In this document: piece after piece, positions 44,730 to 53,972 of the stretch | Layout of the letters: every line of letters begins with the position of its first letter | How positions within the stretch are numbered: position 1 is the stretch's first letter | Origin: DATEDA01 sp050741515 | GTDB taxonomy: Bacteria; Pseudomonadota; Gammaproteobacteria; Burkholderiales; SG8-39 | Assembly (NCBI GenBank): GCA_050741515.1 | Contig: JBOIFD010000414.1 | Span: 1-64,000 of the forward strand | Reading direction: 5' to 3' | Length of the DNA stretch: 64,000 bases | The notes under the pieces: model-generated | Databases searched by the model: none | Told to the model about the DNA's origin: nothing | Seen by the model: the letters and a program-made list of their open reading frames with translations, nothing else | Made by a program: the position numbers and the translations under genes

Positions 44730-46094
44730 GGCCTGCTGCATACCGTCGCATCGTTCATCGTGGCGCTCGGCGTGCTCATCGTCGTGCACGAGCTCGGCCA
44801 CTATCTCGTCGCGCGGTGGTGCGGCGTGAAGGTGCTGCGGTTCTCGGTCGGGTTCGGCCGGGCGCTCGCCGCATGGCGCGTCGGACCCGACCGCACCGAA
44901 TGGGTCGTCGCCGCCGTGCCGCTCGGCGGATATGTGAAGATGGTCGACGAGCGCGAGGGGGAAGTGGCGCCCGCGGATCGGCCGCGCGCGTTCAACCGGC
45001 AGAGCGTGTGGCGGCGGATCGCGATCGTCGCCGCCGGGCCGGTGGCGAACTTCCTGCTTGCGATCCTGCTGTACTGGATGCTGTTCATGTCGGGCGTGCA
45101 GGAAGCCAAACCGATCCTCGCCGGCCCGGATCCAGGGACGGTCGCCGCGCAGGCGGGGGTTGCGCGCGGGGACACGATCCGCGCGATCAACGACGAGCCG
45201 GCGGCGGGCTGGCAGGAGGTCCGGTGGCGTCTGCTGCAGCTCGCGCTCGACCGGAAGAGCGCGCGGCTCGAGGTGATCGACGCGCGCGGTGCGATCGGCT
45301 CGCGCACGCTCGACCTCTCGCGCTTCGCCACCGATGAGCTCGAGGGGGATCTGCTCGCGAAGCTGGGCTTGAGGCTGCTGCGGCCCGACCTGCCGGCAGT
45401 GATCGGCAAGGTGGTTCCGGGCAGCGTCGCCGAGCGCGCCGGCCTGGCCGAGGGCGACCGCGTCGTCGCGATCGACGGGGCGCGGGTCGCGAGCTGGGAG
45501 GCGCTGGTCGCGAAAGTCCGCGCGAGCCCCGGGCGCGCGCTCGTGCTCGAAGTCGAGCGCGACGGGCGGCGCCGGGGGATCGAGCTCACTCCCGAGGCGG
45601 CGACGCAGCAGGGCGCGGAGACCATCGGCCGCATCGGTGCCGCGCCGCACGTCGACCCGGACGCGCTCAAGGACTACTACCTCGAGATTCGTTACGGGCC
45701 CGTCGCCGCGGCCGGCAAGGCGGTGGCGAGGACCTGGGAGATGTCGGTCTTCAGCCTGCGCATGCTCGGCAAGATGATCGTGGGCGAGATCTCGTGGCGA
45801 AACCTCTCCGGTCCGGTCACGATCGCCGATTACGCCGGACAGTCGGCGAGTCTGGGGCTCGCGCCGTATCTCTCGTTCCTCGCGCTGATCTCGATCAGTC
45901 TCGGCGTGCTCAACCTGCTGCCGATCCCGCTCCTCGACGGCGGGCACCTGATGTACTATACGATCGAGTTGTTGAAGGGCAGTCCGGTCTCGGAGCGCGT
46001 GATGGAGCTCGGCCAGCGCGCGGGGCTCGCGGTACTTCTCTTCCTGATGGCGTTCGCGTTCTATAACGACATACATCGCCTACTCTCGGGCTGA
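44727..46094 (+). CDS. rseP: Site-2 intramembrane metalloprotease RseP
   Basis: A 455-residue inner-membrane zinc protease that cleaves anti-sigma-E RseA and leftover signal peptides. The zinc motif HELGH is at 21-25 within the first helix, the third ligand region is NLLPIPLLDGGHL near the C-terminus, and two PDZ domains lie between (AGPDPGTVAAQAGVARGD and KVVPGSVAERAGLAEGD). ATG 44727 is preceded by GAGGGT. Followed by bamA, so outer-membrane stress control and OMP assembly are in one operon. Confidence 0.96.
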   Translation: MGLLHTVASFIVALGVLIVVHELGHYLVARWCGVKVLRFSVGFGRALAAWRVGPDRTEWVVAAVPLGGYVKMVDEREGEVAPADRPRAFNRQSVWRRIAIVAAGPVANFLLAILLYWMLFMSGVQEAKPILAGPDPGTVAAQAGVARGDTIRAINDEPAAGWQEVRWRLLQLALDRKSARLEVIDARGAIGSRTLDLSRFATDELEGDLLAKLGLRLLRPDLPAVIGKVVPGSVAERAGLAEGDRVVAIDGARVASWEALVAKVRASPGRALVLEVERDGRRRGIELTPEAATQQGAETIGRIGAAPHVDPDALKDYYLEIRYGPVAAAGKAVARTWEMSVFSLRMLGKMIVGEISWRNLSGPVTIADYAGQSASLGLAPYLSFLALISISLGVLNLLPIPLLDGGHLMYYTIELLKGSPVSERVMELGQRAGLAVLLFLMAFAFYNDIHRLLSG

Positions 46095-46110
46095 CGCCGC
46101 TGCGAACTGG

Positions 46111-48435
46111 ATGACCAAGCGCCTGTTCGCAGCCCTGCTCGGGGTGCTCCTGGCTCGGTATGCGCTGGCATTCGAGCCGTTCGTCATTCGCGACATCCGC
46201 ATCGAGGGCATCCAGCGCGTCGAAGCCGGCACCGTGTTCGGCTATCTGCCGGTCAAGGTCGGCGAGACCATGACCGAGGCCAAGGCGGCGCAGGCGATCC
46301 GCGCGCTGTTCGGCACCGGTCTCTTCAAGGACGTCCGCGTCGAGGTCGAGGGCGACGTTCTCGTCGTCGTCGTCGAGGAGCGCCCGTCGATCGCGCAGAT
46401 CGACTTCGTCGGGATGAAGGACCTGCCGGCCGACCAGGTCAGGAAGGCGCTGCGGGAAAACGGCGTCGCCGAGGGCCGGACGTTCGACAAGGCGGTCGTC
46501 GACCAGGCCGAGCAGGAAATCAAGCGCCAATACCTCAGCCGCGGGCGCTACGGCGTTACGGTCACGACGACGGTCACGCCGCTCGACCGCAACCGCGTCG
46601 CCGTCAACTTCACGGTCGACGAGGGCGAGATCGCGCGGATCAAGAGCATCAACGTCGTCGGGAACCGCGGCTTCACGGAAAGCGAGCTGCTCGGTCTGAT
46701 CCAGCTCCAGACCCCGGGCCTGCTCACCTGGTACACGAAGAACGACCAGTACTCGCGGCAGAAGCTCGCGGCCGATCTGGAGACGCTCCGCTCGTACTAC
46801 CTCAACCGCGGCTATCTCGACTTCAACATCGAGTCGACCCAGGTGTCGATCTCCCCGGACAAGCGCGATATCTACATCACGATCAACCTCACCGAAGGCG
46901 AGAAGTACACCGTGACCGACGTCAAGCTCGGCGGCGACCTGCTCCTCCCCGAGGCCGAGCTGATGCGACTGGTGCAGGTGAAGCCGGGCGAACCGTTCTC
47001 CCGGGAGAAGCTCGCCGAGTCGACCAAGGCGATTGCCGAACGGCTGGGCAACGAGGGCTACGCGTTCGCCAACGCGAACTCCGTACCGGACGTCAACAAG
47101 GACAAGCGGACCGTCGGCTTCACGATCATGATCGATCCGGGCCGCCGCGTGTACGTGCGGCGGATCAACATCGTCGGCAACACCAAGACCCGCGACGAAG
47201 TCGTCCGCCGGGAACTGCGCCAGCTCGAAGGCGGGTTCTACGACGGCCAGAAGCTGCAGATCTCGCGCCAGCGGGTCGACAAGCTGAATTACTTCGACTC
47301 GGTGGAGCTCGAGACCGAACCGGTGGCCGGCTCGAGCGACCAGGTCGACATCAACTTCAAGGTGAAGGAGAAGGCGACCGGGAGCCTGCTGTTCGGGGTG
47401 GGGTTCTCGAGCAGCGACGGGCTGACCCTGCAGGGGTCGCTCAGCCAGGCCAACATTTTCGGCAGCGGCAACTCGGTGACGCTCAGCGCGAATACGAGCC
47501 AGGTCAACCGCAACATCGGGTTCTCGTTCGTGAATCCGTACTTCACCGTCGACGGCGTCAGCGCCGGAGTCAACGTCTACAACCGCCGCTTCGACGCCGA
47601 CGCGCTCGATGTCGGCAACTACGTCACCGAGACGCTCGGGGGCGGCGTGCAGGTCGGCTTCCCGACGGCCGAGTTCGACCGCGTCAGCGTGGCGGTGGCG
47701 CTCGAGCAGACCAAGATCGATCTGTTCGCGGACAGCCCGCAGCGCTTCATCGACTTCGTCAATCAGAACGGCACCGAGCCGGTGTCGCTGCCCGTCACCG
47801 TCTCGTGGGCCCGCGACCGGCGCGACAGCGCGATCTTCCCGACCACCGGGACGTTTCAGCGCGTGTTCACGGAGGTCGCAGCGCCGGGCTTCGACCTCAA
47901 GTACTACAAGCTCGGCTACCAGCTCACCTGGTATTACCCGATCACTCGCGACGTGATCGGCATGTTGAACGGCCTGATCGGCTACGGCGGCGGCTACAGC
48001 GGCAACACGCTCCCGTTCTTCAAGGCGTACTACGCCGGCGGTCCGGGAACCGTGCGGGGCTACGACACCGCCTCGCTGGGCCCGCGCGACCCCGAGGGCG
48101 TGCTCGGCGGCAGCCGGCAGGCGGTCGCCAACGCCGAGGTCACCTTCCCGTTCCCGGGAATGGGCCAGGACCGTTCGCTCCGCCTGGGGGCGTTCTTCGA
48201 CGCCGGCCAGGTCTGGAGCGACCAGCCCGGCTTCGGCTTCGGCGACAAGGGCACGGCCACCAACAGCAGCGGGGCGTCCGTCTCCTATGATCTCCGTTTG
48301 CGGTATTCTGCCGGCGCGATCATTGCCTGGAACTCGCCACTCGGCCCGCTGCGGCTGTTCTACGCCGTGCCGCTCAACGACCAGCCGGGTGACCAGCTGC
48401 AGAAGTTTCAGTTCGTTTTCGGCCACGCGTTCTAG
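46111..48435 (+). CDS. bamA: Outer-membrane protein assembly factor BamA
   Basis: A 774-residue outer-membrane protein that inserts beta-barrels. Residues 1-20 are a Sec signal peptide ending near RYALA. Five POTRA domains follow (first: FVIRDIRIEGIQRVE), then a 16-strand barrel. The lid-lock motif appears as GTVRGYDTASLGPRD, and the last residues FVFGHAF end in Phe, the OMP C-terminal signal. It lies 16 bp after rseP and 29 bp before skp. Confidence 0.97.
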   Translation: MTKRLFAALLGVLLARYALAFEPFVIRDIRIEGIQRVEAGTVFGYLPVKVGETMTEAKAAQAIRALFGTGLFKDVRVEVEGDVLVVVVEERPSIAQIDFVGMKDLPADQVRKALRENGVAEGRTFDKAVVDQAEQEIKRQYLSRGRYGVTVTTTVTPLDRNRVAVNFTVDEGEIARIKSINVVGNRGFTESELLGLIQLQTPGLLTWYTKNDQYSRQKLAADLETLRSYYLNRGYLDFNIESTQVSISPDKRDIYITINLTEGEKYTVTDVKLGGDLLLPEAELMRLVQVKPGEPFSREKLAESTKAIAERLGNEGYAFANANSVPDVNKDKRTVGFTIMIDPGRRVYVRRINIVGNTKTRDEVVRRELRQLEGGFYDGQKLQISRQRVDKLNYFDSVELETEPVAGSSDQVDINFKVKEKATGSLLFGVGFSSSDGLTLQGSLSQANIFGSGNSVTLSANTSQVNRNIGFSFVNPYFTVDGVSAGVNVYNRRFDADALDVGNYVTETLGGGVQVGFPTAEFDRVSVAVALEQTKIDLFADSPQRFIDFVNQNGTEPVSLPVTVSWARDRRDSAIFPTTGTFQRVFTEVAAPGFDLKYYKLGYQLTWYYPITRDVIGMLNGLIGYGGGYSGNTLPFFKAYYAGGPGTVRGYDTASLGPRDPEGVLGGSRQAVANAEVTFPFPGMGQDRSLRLGAFFDAGQVWSDQPGFGFGDKGTATNSSGASVSYDLRLRYSAGAIIAWNSPLGPLRLFYAVPLNDQPGDQLQKFQFVFGHAF

Positions 48436-48464
48436 CGCGCGATCGCCTGACCTGGGAGACAAAG

Positions 48465-48977
48465 TTGGCGAAGTTGCAGTGGTTGCTGGCACTGACGCTC
48501 CTCGCGCTCGCAAGCGCCGGGCAGGCACAAGCCGAGAAGATCGGGTTCGTGAACCTCGACCGGATCCTGCGCGACGCTGCGCCGGCGGTTCGCGCGCAGA
48601 AGAAGCTGGAGGCGGAGTTCGCGAAGCGCGAGCAGGAGCTCGCCAAGATGGCCGACCAGCTGAAGCGCACGCAGCAGACCCTCGAGAAGAACGCGGTGAC
48701 GATGACGGAGTCGGATCGCGGCAAGCGGGAGCGCGAGTTCGCCGAGCTGACGCGCGACTTCCAGCGCAAGCAGCGCGAGACTCGGGAGGACTTCAATCAG
48801 CGCCGCAACGAGGAGCTGTCCGGGATCCTCGAGCGCGCCAACCGCGTGGTGCGCCAGATCGCCGAGGCGGAGAAGTTCGACATCATTTTCCAGGAGGCGG
48901 TGTTCGCGAGCCCGCGCATCGACATCACCGAGAAGGTGATCCGGGCCCTCGACGACACCTCGCCGGCAAAGAAGTAG
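48465..48977 (+). CDS. skp: Periplasmic chaperone Skp (OmpH family)
   Basis: A 170-residue periplasmic chaperone that escorts unfolded outer-membrane proteins to BamA. A signal peptide (hydrophobic WLLALTLLALASAG, cleavage near AQA-EKIG) precedes EKIGFVNLDRILRDAAPA, the trimerisation strand, and a long charged helix pair rich in Lys, Glu and Gln (the tentacles). Start is TTG 48465 with GGGAG upstream; no ATG gives the signal peptide. Placed between bamA and lpxD as in E. coli. Confidence 0.94.
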   Translation: MAKLQWLLALTLLALASAGQAQAEKIGFVNLDRILRDAAPAVRAQKKLEAEFAKREQELAKMADQLKRTQQTLEKNAVTMTESDRGKREREFAELTRDFQRKQRETREDFNQRRNEELSGILERANRVVRQIAEAEKFDIIFQEAVFASPRIDITEKVIRALDDTSPAKK

Positions 48978-48982
48978 GCTCG

Positions 48983-50023
48983 ATGGCGCACGGCCCGTTC
49001 CGGCTCGCCGAGATCGTCGCGAGATTCGGCGGGGAGCTGGTCGGCGACCAGGACGTCGTCGTGCGCCGGATCGCCACCCTCTCGGGCGCGGGGCCGGGCG
49101 AGCTCTCGTTCCTGACCCACCTGCGGTACCGCGGCGAGCTCGCCGCCACCCACGCCTCCGCGGTCATCGTCCCCGAGAGCGCGCGCGGGGCAACCGCGCT
49201 GCCGCGGATCGTCTGCCGCGACCCGTACGCCTACTTCGCGCGCGTATCGACGCTGTTCAATCCGCCGCCGCCGCCGGTCCCCGGGGTGCATCCGGCGGCG
49301 GTGGTCTCGCCGGAGGCGCACGTCGCGCCCTCGGCGAGCGTGGGGCCGGCGTGCGTCGTGGAGCGTGGCGCACGGATCGGGGAGGGTGTCGTGCTCGGGG
49401 CCGGATGCTTCGTTGGCGAAGCGGCGTCGATCGGCCGCGACAGCCGGTTGTATCCCCACGTGACGATCGGAGCGCGATGCGTGGTCGGCGCTCGGGCAAT
49501 CGTGCATGCCGGGGTGGTGATCGGCGCCGACGGGTTCGGTTTCGCGCCGGAAGGCGGCGAGTGGATCAAGATCCCGCAGGTCGGCCGGGTAGTGCTCGGT
49601 AGCGACGTCGAGATCGGCGCCAACACGACGCTCGACCGCGGCGCAATCGACGACACGGTCATCGAGGACGGCGTGAAGATCGACAACCAGGTTCAGATCG
49701 GGCACAACTGCTGGATCGGCGCCCATACCGCGATTGCGGGCTGCGTGGGGATCGCCGGCTCGACGCGGATCGGCCGGCACTGCCTGATCGGGGGTGCCGC
49801 CATGATCGGCGGGCATCTCGAGATCGCCGACCGCGTGGTGATCACTGGCTCGAGCGGCGTCAGCAAGTCGATCTCCGCGACCGGCGTCTACAGCGGCGCG
49901 CTGCCCGCGACCGACGCCAGGGCATGGCGCCGGACCCTGGCGCTGCTGCGGAACCTCGAACGGCTCGCAGCCCGGATCCGCGAGCTCGAGCGGCGCGTGG
50001 CTACCCTGGAGCGACCGCGATGA
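48983..50023 (+). CDS. lpxD: UDP-3-O-(3-hydroxyacyl)glucosamine N-acyltransferase LpxD
   Basis: A 346-residue enzyme adding the N-linked hydroxyacyl chain in lipid A synthesis. The N-terminal domain (MAHGPFRLAEIVARFGGE) binds uridine; the central left-handed beta-helix has hexapeptides such as VGPACVVERGARIG and GIAGSTRIGRHC, with the catalytic His in VQIGHNCWIG; a C-terminal helix holds the acyl chain. The stop overlaps fabZ (ATGA). Confidence 0.96.
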   Translation: MAHGPFRLAEIVARFGGELVGDQDVVVRRIATLSGAGPGELSFLTHLRYRGELAATHASAVIVPESARGATALPRIVCRDPYAYFARVSTLFNPPPPPVPGVHPAAVVSPEAHVAPSASVGPACVVERGARIGEGVVLGAGCFVGEAASIGRDSRLYPHVTIGARCVVGARAIVHAGVVIGADGFGFAPEGGEWIKIPQVGRVVLGSDVEIGANTTLDRGAIDDTVIEDGVKIDNQVQIGHNCWIGAHTAIAGCVGIAGSTRIGRHCLIGGAAMIGGHLEIADRVVITGSSGVSKSISATGVYSGALPATDARAWRRTLALLRNLERLAARIRELERRVATLERPR

Positions 50024-50463
50024 GCGTGATGGACATCAAGACGGTCCTCGAGCGGCTTCCGCACCGCTACCCGTTCCTGCTCGTCGACCGCGTGCTCGAG
50101 TGCGAAGTGGGCAAGCGCATCGTGGCGCTCAAGAACGTCACCATCAACGAGCCGTTCTTCCCCGGGCACTTCCCCCACCATCCGATCATGCCGGGGGTGA
50201 TGCTGATCGAGGCGATGGCCCAGGCGGCCGCGATCCTCGCGTTCGAGTCGAGCAAGCTGCGCCCGGACGACAAGTCGGTGGTGTATTTCCTCGGCATCGA
50301 CGAGGCGCGGTTCAAGAGTCCGGTGGTGCCGGGCGACCAGCTCGTCCTCGAGGCGCGCATCGAGCGGCACCTCAAGGGGGTGTGGAAATTCGCGGCCGAG
50401 GCACGCGTTGGCGAGCGCGTGGCCGCAGTGGCCAAGATGATGTGCGCTTTGCGCGACGCCTGA
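50020..50463 (+). CDS. fabZ: 3-hydroxyacyl-ACP dehydratase FabZ
   Basis: A 147-residue single-hotdog dehydratase of the general fatty-acid pathway. The catalytic His is in PGHFPHHPIMPG and the Glu in LIEAMAQAA. ATG 50020 overlaps the lpxD stop; an ATG four codons later is possible. It is the usual fabZ of the lpxD-fabZ-lpxA block and competes with LpxA for hydroxyacyl-ACP. The cassette downstream has its own, quite different dehydratase. Confidence 0.97.
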   Translation: MSVMDIKTVLERLPHRYPFLLVDRVLECEVGKRIVALKNVTINEPFFPGHFPHHPIMPGVMLIEAMAQAAAILAFESSKLRPDDKSVVYFLGIDEARFKSPVVPGDQLVLEARIERHLKGVWKFAAEARVGERVAAVAKMMCALRDA

Positions 50464-50503
50464 GGTCACGGGCGGCGGTGGGTGACGCTGTAGCGGCTTG
50501 CGA

Positions 50504-51274
50504 ATGATCCATCCAACCGCGATCGTGCATCCGCACGCCGAGCTCGGCGCGAACGTGACCGTCGGCGCCTACTCGATCGTAGGCGAGCACGTCGAGATCG
50601 GCGACCGGACCGCGATCGGACCGCACACGATCGTCGAGGGGCCGACCCGCATCGGCCGCGACAACCGGATCGGCAGCTTCAGCGTTCTCGGCGGGCCGCC
50701 GCAGGACAAGAAGTACGCTGGCGAGCCGACGCGGCTGGAGATCGGCGACCGCAACACGATCCGCGAGTACTGCACCCTCAACCGCGGCACGACGAAGGAC
50801 GCCCGCGTCACGCGCATCGGCGACGACAACTGGATCATGGCCTACGTCCACGTCGCCCACGACTGCCAGATCGGGAGCAACACGGTGTTCGCCAACAACG
50901 CCCAGCTCTCGGGCCACGTCGATGTCGGTGACTGGGCAATCCTGGGCGGCTTCACCGGGGTGGTGCAGTTCATTCGCATCGGCGCGCACGTCATGGTCGG
51001 CGGCGGCACCATCCTGCGCCAGGACGTGCCGCCGTACGTAACGGTGGCGGGCAACCCGGCCAAGGTGTTCGGGATCAACAGCGAGGGGCTCCGCCGGCGG
51101 AGCTTCCCTCCGGGGGCGATCGAGGGATTGCAACGCGCCTACCGCACGCTCTATCGGAGCGGGCTGCCATTGGCCGACGCGCAGATCGCCCTCGCCGAGC
51201 AGGCCGAGGCGACGCCCGAGATTGCACTGCTCGTGGACTTCCTCCAGACCGCGGCCCGCGGGATCGTCCGGTAG
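50504..51274 (+). CDS. lpxA: UDP-N-acetylglucosamine O-acyltransferase LpxA
   Basis: A 256-residue trimeric enzyme catalysing the first step of lipid A synthesis. Beta-helix hexapeptides begin at IHPTAIVHPHAELG; the catalytic His region is VHVAHDCQIG; VTVAGNPAKVFGIN and NSEGLRRRSF mark the C-terminal part. ATG 50504 starts the usual MIHPTAIV; a TTG two codons earlier is possible. It follows fabZ by 40 bp. Confidence 0.96.
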   Translation: MIHPTAIVHPHAELGANVTVGAYSIVGEHVEIGDRTAIGPHTIVEGPTRIGRDNRIGSFSVLGGPPQDKKYAGEPTRLEIGDRNTIREYCTLNRGTTKDARVTRIGDDNWIMAYVHVAHDCQIGSNTVFANNAQLSGHVDVGDWAILGGFTGVVQFIRIGAHVMVGGGTILRQDVPPYVTVAGNPAKVFGINSEGLRRRSFPPGAIEGLQRAYRTLYRSGLPLADAQIALAEQAEATPEIALLVDFLQTAARGIVR

Positions 51275-51283
51275 GGCGCGGCC

Positions 51284-52459
51284 TTGGCTCCGCCGGTCCG
51301 CATCGCCATGGTCGCGGGGGAAGCGTCCGGAGACCTCCTCGGCAGCCGGGTGATGGAGGCGCTCCGCCGGCGAGTTCCGGAGGCGGTGTTCTGCGGCATC
51401 GGCGGCCCCCACATGGTAGCGGCGCGGTTCGACTCCTGGTTTCCCCAGGAAACGCTCGCGGTGCGCGGGTTCGTGGAAGTCCTGCGCCACCTCCCCGAAG
51501 TGCTGGCCGTGCGACGCGCGCTGGCGCAGCGGTTGAAGGCCGAGCCGCCGGAGCTCTTCGTGGGGATCGACGCCCCGGAGTTCAACCTGGGTCTGGAGCG
51601 CCGGCTCAAGCGCTCCGGCGTCGTCACCGTGCATCTCGTGAGCCCGCAAGTGTGGGCGTGGCGGCCGGGCCGTATCGAGACCTTGCGCGCCGCAGTATCG
51701 CGGGTCCTGGTGCTGTTTCCGTTCGAGGAGGCGATCTACCGGGCCGCCGACATCCCCGTCACCTACGTCGGCCATCCGCTCGCGGACGAGGTTCCCGAGC
51801 GCATCGATCGCGAGGCCATACGCGTCGAGCTGCGGCTGCCGGCGCTCGCCCCGGTGGTGGCGGTGCTGCCCGGCAGCCGCCAGTCCGAGATCGCGATGAT
51901 GGCCGCAACGTTCATCGAGACCGCCAAGCTCATCGCGCGCCGGGTTCCCGAGGTGCGGTTCCTGGTCCCGTTGGTCACTCGCGAGACGCGGGCGCTGTTC
52001 GAAGAAGAGGTCTACCGCCGGGACGCTCGCGAGCTCTCCATGACGCTGCTCTTCGGCCACGCGCAGGACGCGCTCGGCGCCTGTGACGTCGCGCTTGCGG
52101 CGAGCGGCACGGTCACGCTGGAGGCCGCGCTCAACCACCGGGCGATGGTGATCGCCTATAAGGTTGCGCCGCTTTCCTGGGCGATCGCCAGCCGTCTCGT
52201 GCGGGTGCGGCACATCGGACTGCCGAACATCCTGTGCGGCGAGCCGGTGGTGCCCGAGTTCCTCCAGGGCGACGCCACGCCCGAGAACCTCGCGCAGGCG
52301 GTGGTGAACCTTCTGAACGACGGACCGGTGCGGCGCGCAGTCGAGCAGCGCTTCGAGCGGCTGCATGGCGAGATGCGCCGCAACGCGGCGGAGCGGGCGG
52401 CCGAGGCACTGGTGCCACTCATTCCCGGCGGGCGGGCCGGGGCAACGCAGCCGGCATAG
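51284..52459 (+). CDS. lpxB: Lipid A disaccharide synthase LpxB
   Basis: A 391-residue peripheral membrane glycosyltransferase (family GT19) that joins UDP-diacylglucosamine and lipid X into the lipid A disaccharide. Marks are MVAGEASGDLLGSRVM, GIGGPHM, FVGIDAPEFNLGLE, SPQVWAWRPGR and LPGSRQSEI, with a late GTVTLEAAL. The start is TTG 51284, 9 bp after lpxA; the first ATG would cut the nucleotide-binding strand. Followed by rnhB at 5 bp. Confidence 0.96.
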   Translation: MAPPVRIAMVAGEASGDLLGSRVMEALRRRVPEAVFCGIGGPHMVAARFDSWFPQETLAVRGFVEVLRHLPEVLAVRRALAQRLKAEPPELFVGIDAPEFNLGLERRLKRSGVVTVHLVSPQVWAWRPGRIETLRAAVSRVLVLFPFEEAIYRAADIPVTYVGHPLADEVPERIDREAIRVELRLPALAPVVAVLPGSRQSEIAMMAATFIETAKLIARRVPEVRFLVPLVTRETRALFEEEVYRRDARELSMTLLFGHAQDALGACDVALAASGTVTLEAALNHRAMVIAYKVAPLSWAIASRLVRVRHIGLPNILCGEPVVPEFLQGDATPENLAQAVVNLLNDGPVRRAVEQRFERLHGEMRRNAAERAAEALVPLIPGGRAGATQPA

Positions 52460-52464
52460 ACGAG

Positions 52465-53067
52465 ATGACACGTGGCGCAGGGCTGCTGTGCGGAGTGGAC
52501 GAGGCCGGGCGCGGTCCGCTCGCCGGGCCGGTCTTCGCCGCGGCGGTCGTTCTCGATCCCCGCCGGCGGATCCGCGGCCTCGACGACTCGAAGAAGCTCC
52601 CCGAACGCACCCGGCTCGAGCTGGCAAGCCTGATCAAGGAGCGCGCGATCGCCTGGGCCGTGGCGAGCGCGTCGGTCGAGGAGATCGACGCACTGAATAT
52701 CCTGGGTGCGACGCTGCTGGCGATGGAACGGGCGATCGCGGCGCTCGGCATCGCCCCCGATCGCGTGCTGGTCGATGGCCTGCACTGCCCGGCGACCGCG
52801 CTCGACACGAGGGCGGTCGTGGACGGGGATGCGAAAGTGAAGGCGATCTCCGCGGCATCGATTCTCGCCAAAACGGCCCGCGACGGCGAGATGGTCCGGC
52901 TCGCGGCCGTCCATCCGCAGTACGGGTTCGACCGACACAAGGGCTACCCGACGCCCGAGCACTTCGCGTGCCTCCACCGGTTCGGGCCGTGCGCCGTCCA
53001 CCGGCGGAGCTTCCATCCGGTCCGGCGGCTGCTGGCACAGGGCGAGCTGTTCCCCCTTGGCGGCTGA
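52465..53067 (+). CDS. rnhB: Ribonuclease HII
   Basis: A 200-residue nuclease that removes ribonucleotides from DNA and RNA-DNA hybrids. The active-site motif is CGVDEAGRGPLAGPVFAAA (first Asp and Glu), with the later acidic residues in RVLVDGLHCP and the AKVKAISAASILAKTARD block. ATG 52465 is 5 bp after lpxB, the common lpxB-rnhB order. The stop lies inside a possible longer N-terminus of the next gene. Confidence 0.95.
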   Translation: MTRGAGLLCGVDEAGRGPLAGPVFAAAVVLDPRRRIRGLDDSKKLPERTRLELASLIKERAIAWAVASASVEEIDALNILGATLLAMERAIAALGIAPDRVLVDGLHCPATALDTRAVVDGDAKVKAISAASILAKTARDGEMVRLAAVHPQYGFDRHKGYPTPEHFACLHRFGPCAVHRRSFHPVRRLLAQGELFPLGG

Positions 53068-53104
53068 CGCAACCGGCACCGCAGCCGATCAGGATCCTGG
53101 CCGC

Positions 53105-53920
53105 GTGATCAAACGGATCGCGTCCCGCGACAACGCGTCGTACAAGTCGCTCGCGAAGCTCGCGTCGTCCTCCCGCGCGCGCCGGGAGAATCGCGCCGCG
53201 CTGCTCGATGGCCCGCACCTCGTCGCCGCGCTGCAGGCGAGCGGAGGCACCGCCGAGACCCTCGTTGCGAGCGAGAGCGGCTATCGGCGGGACGAGGTGC
53301 GGCGACTCTTCGACGGCACGCCCGCCCGCGAGCGGGTGCTGCTCGCCGACCGGCTGTTCGACGGTCTTGCGCAAGTGGTCACGCCGACCGGGATCCTGGC
53401 GGTCGTGCGCACCCCGGACGCCCGCCCGCTCCCGGCGAAACCGGAGACCTGCCTGCTGCTCGAGGCGATCCAGGATCCGGGAAATCTCGGCTCGATCCTG
53501 CGCACGGCAGTCGCTGCGGGCGTGCGCCAGGTGTTTCTCGGTGAGGGCTCGGTCTTCGCCTGGTCCCCCAAGGTGCTGCGCGCCGGGCAGGGCGCCCATT
53601 TCTTCCTGACGATCCACGAAGACGCGCCGCTCGTGGTACTCGCCGAGCGCTTCGCCGGCACCGTCGTCGCCACCGACCCGCGCGCCGCGCGCTCGGTGTT
53701 CGATCTCGACCTCGCCGCGGGTCCGGTGGCCTGGATCTTCGGCAGCGAGGGCGGGGGCGTGTCGGCGACGCTCGCGGCGGCCGCGAACGCACCGGCGAGG
53801 ATCCCGATGCCGGGCCCGGCCGAGTCGCTCAACCTCGCCGCGGCCGCCGCGGTCTGCCTGTTCGAGCAGGTGCGGCAGCGTTCGGGCCGCCGCCCGTCGG
53901 CCTCGCTAGTGGGCTCATAA
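53105..53920 (+). CDS. TrmH-family RNA 2'-O-methyltransferase
   Basis: A 271-residue SPOUT-class methyltransferase. The three TrmH motifs are LLLEAIQDPGNLGSILRTA, WIFGSEGGGVS and IPMPGPAESLNLAAAAAV. An N-terminal substrate-binding domain (IKRIASRDNASYKSLAKLA) precedes them. GTG 53105 gives the family's usual start; a TTG at 53057 inside rnhB would add 16 residues of unlikely composition. It probably methylates rRNA or tRNA; which nucleotide cannot be read. It ends the lpx-rnhB block; the next gene is 52 bp away with an AAGGGAAG ribosome site. Confidence 0.9.
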   Translation: MIKRIASRDNASYKSLAKLASSSRARRENRAALLDGPHLVAALQASGGTAETLVASESGYRRDEVRRLFDGTPARERVLLADRLFDGLAQVVTPTGILAVVRTPDARPLPAKPETCLLLEAIQDPGNLGSILRTAVAAGVRQVFLGEGSVFAWSPKVLRAGQGAHFFLTIHEDAPLVVLAERFAGTVVATDPRAARSVFDLDLAAGPVAWIFGSEGGGVSATLAAAANAPARIPMPGPAESLNLAAAAAVCLFEQVRQRSGRRPSASLVGS

Positions 53921-53972
53921 TCGGGTCCGGCGATGGGGCATACTGCCGAGGTTACGGAGCCGCGAAGGGAAG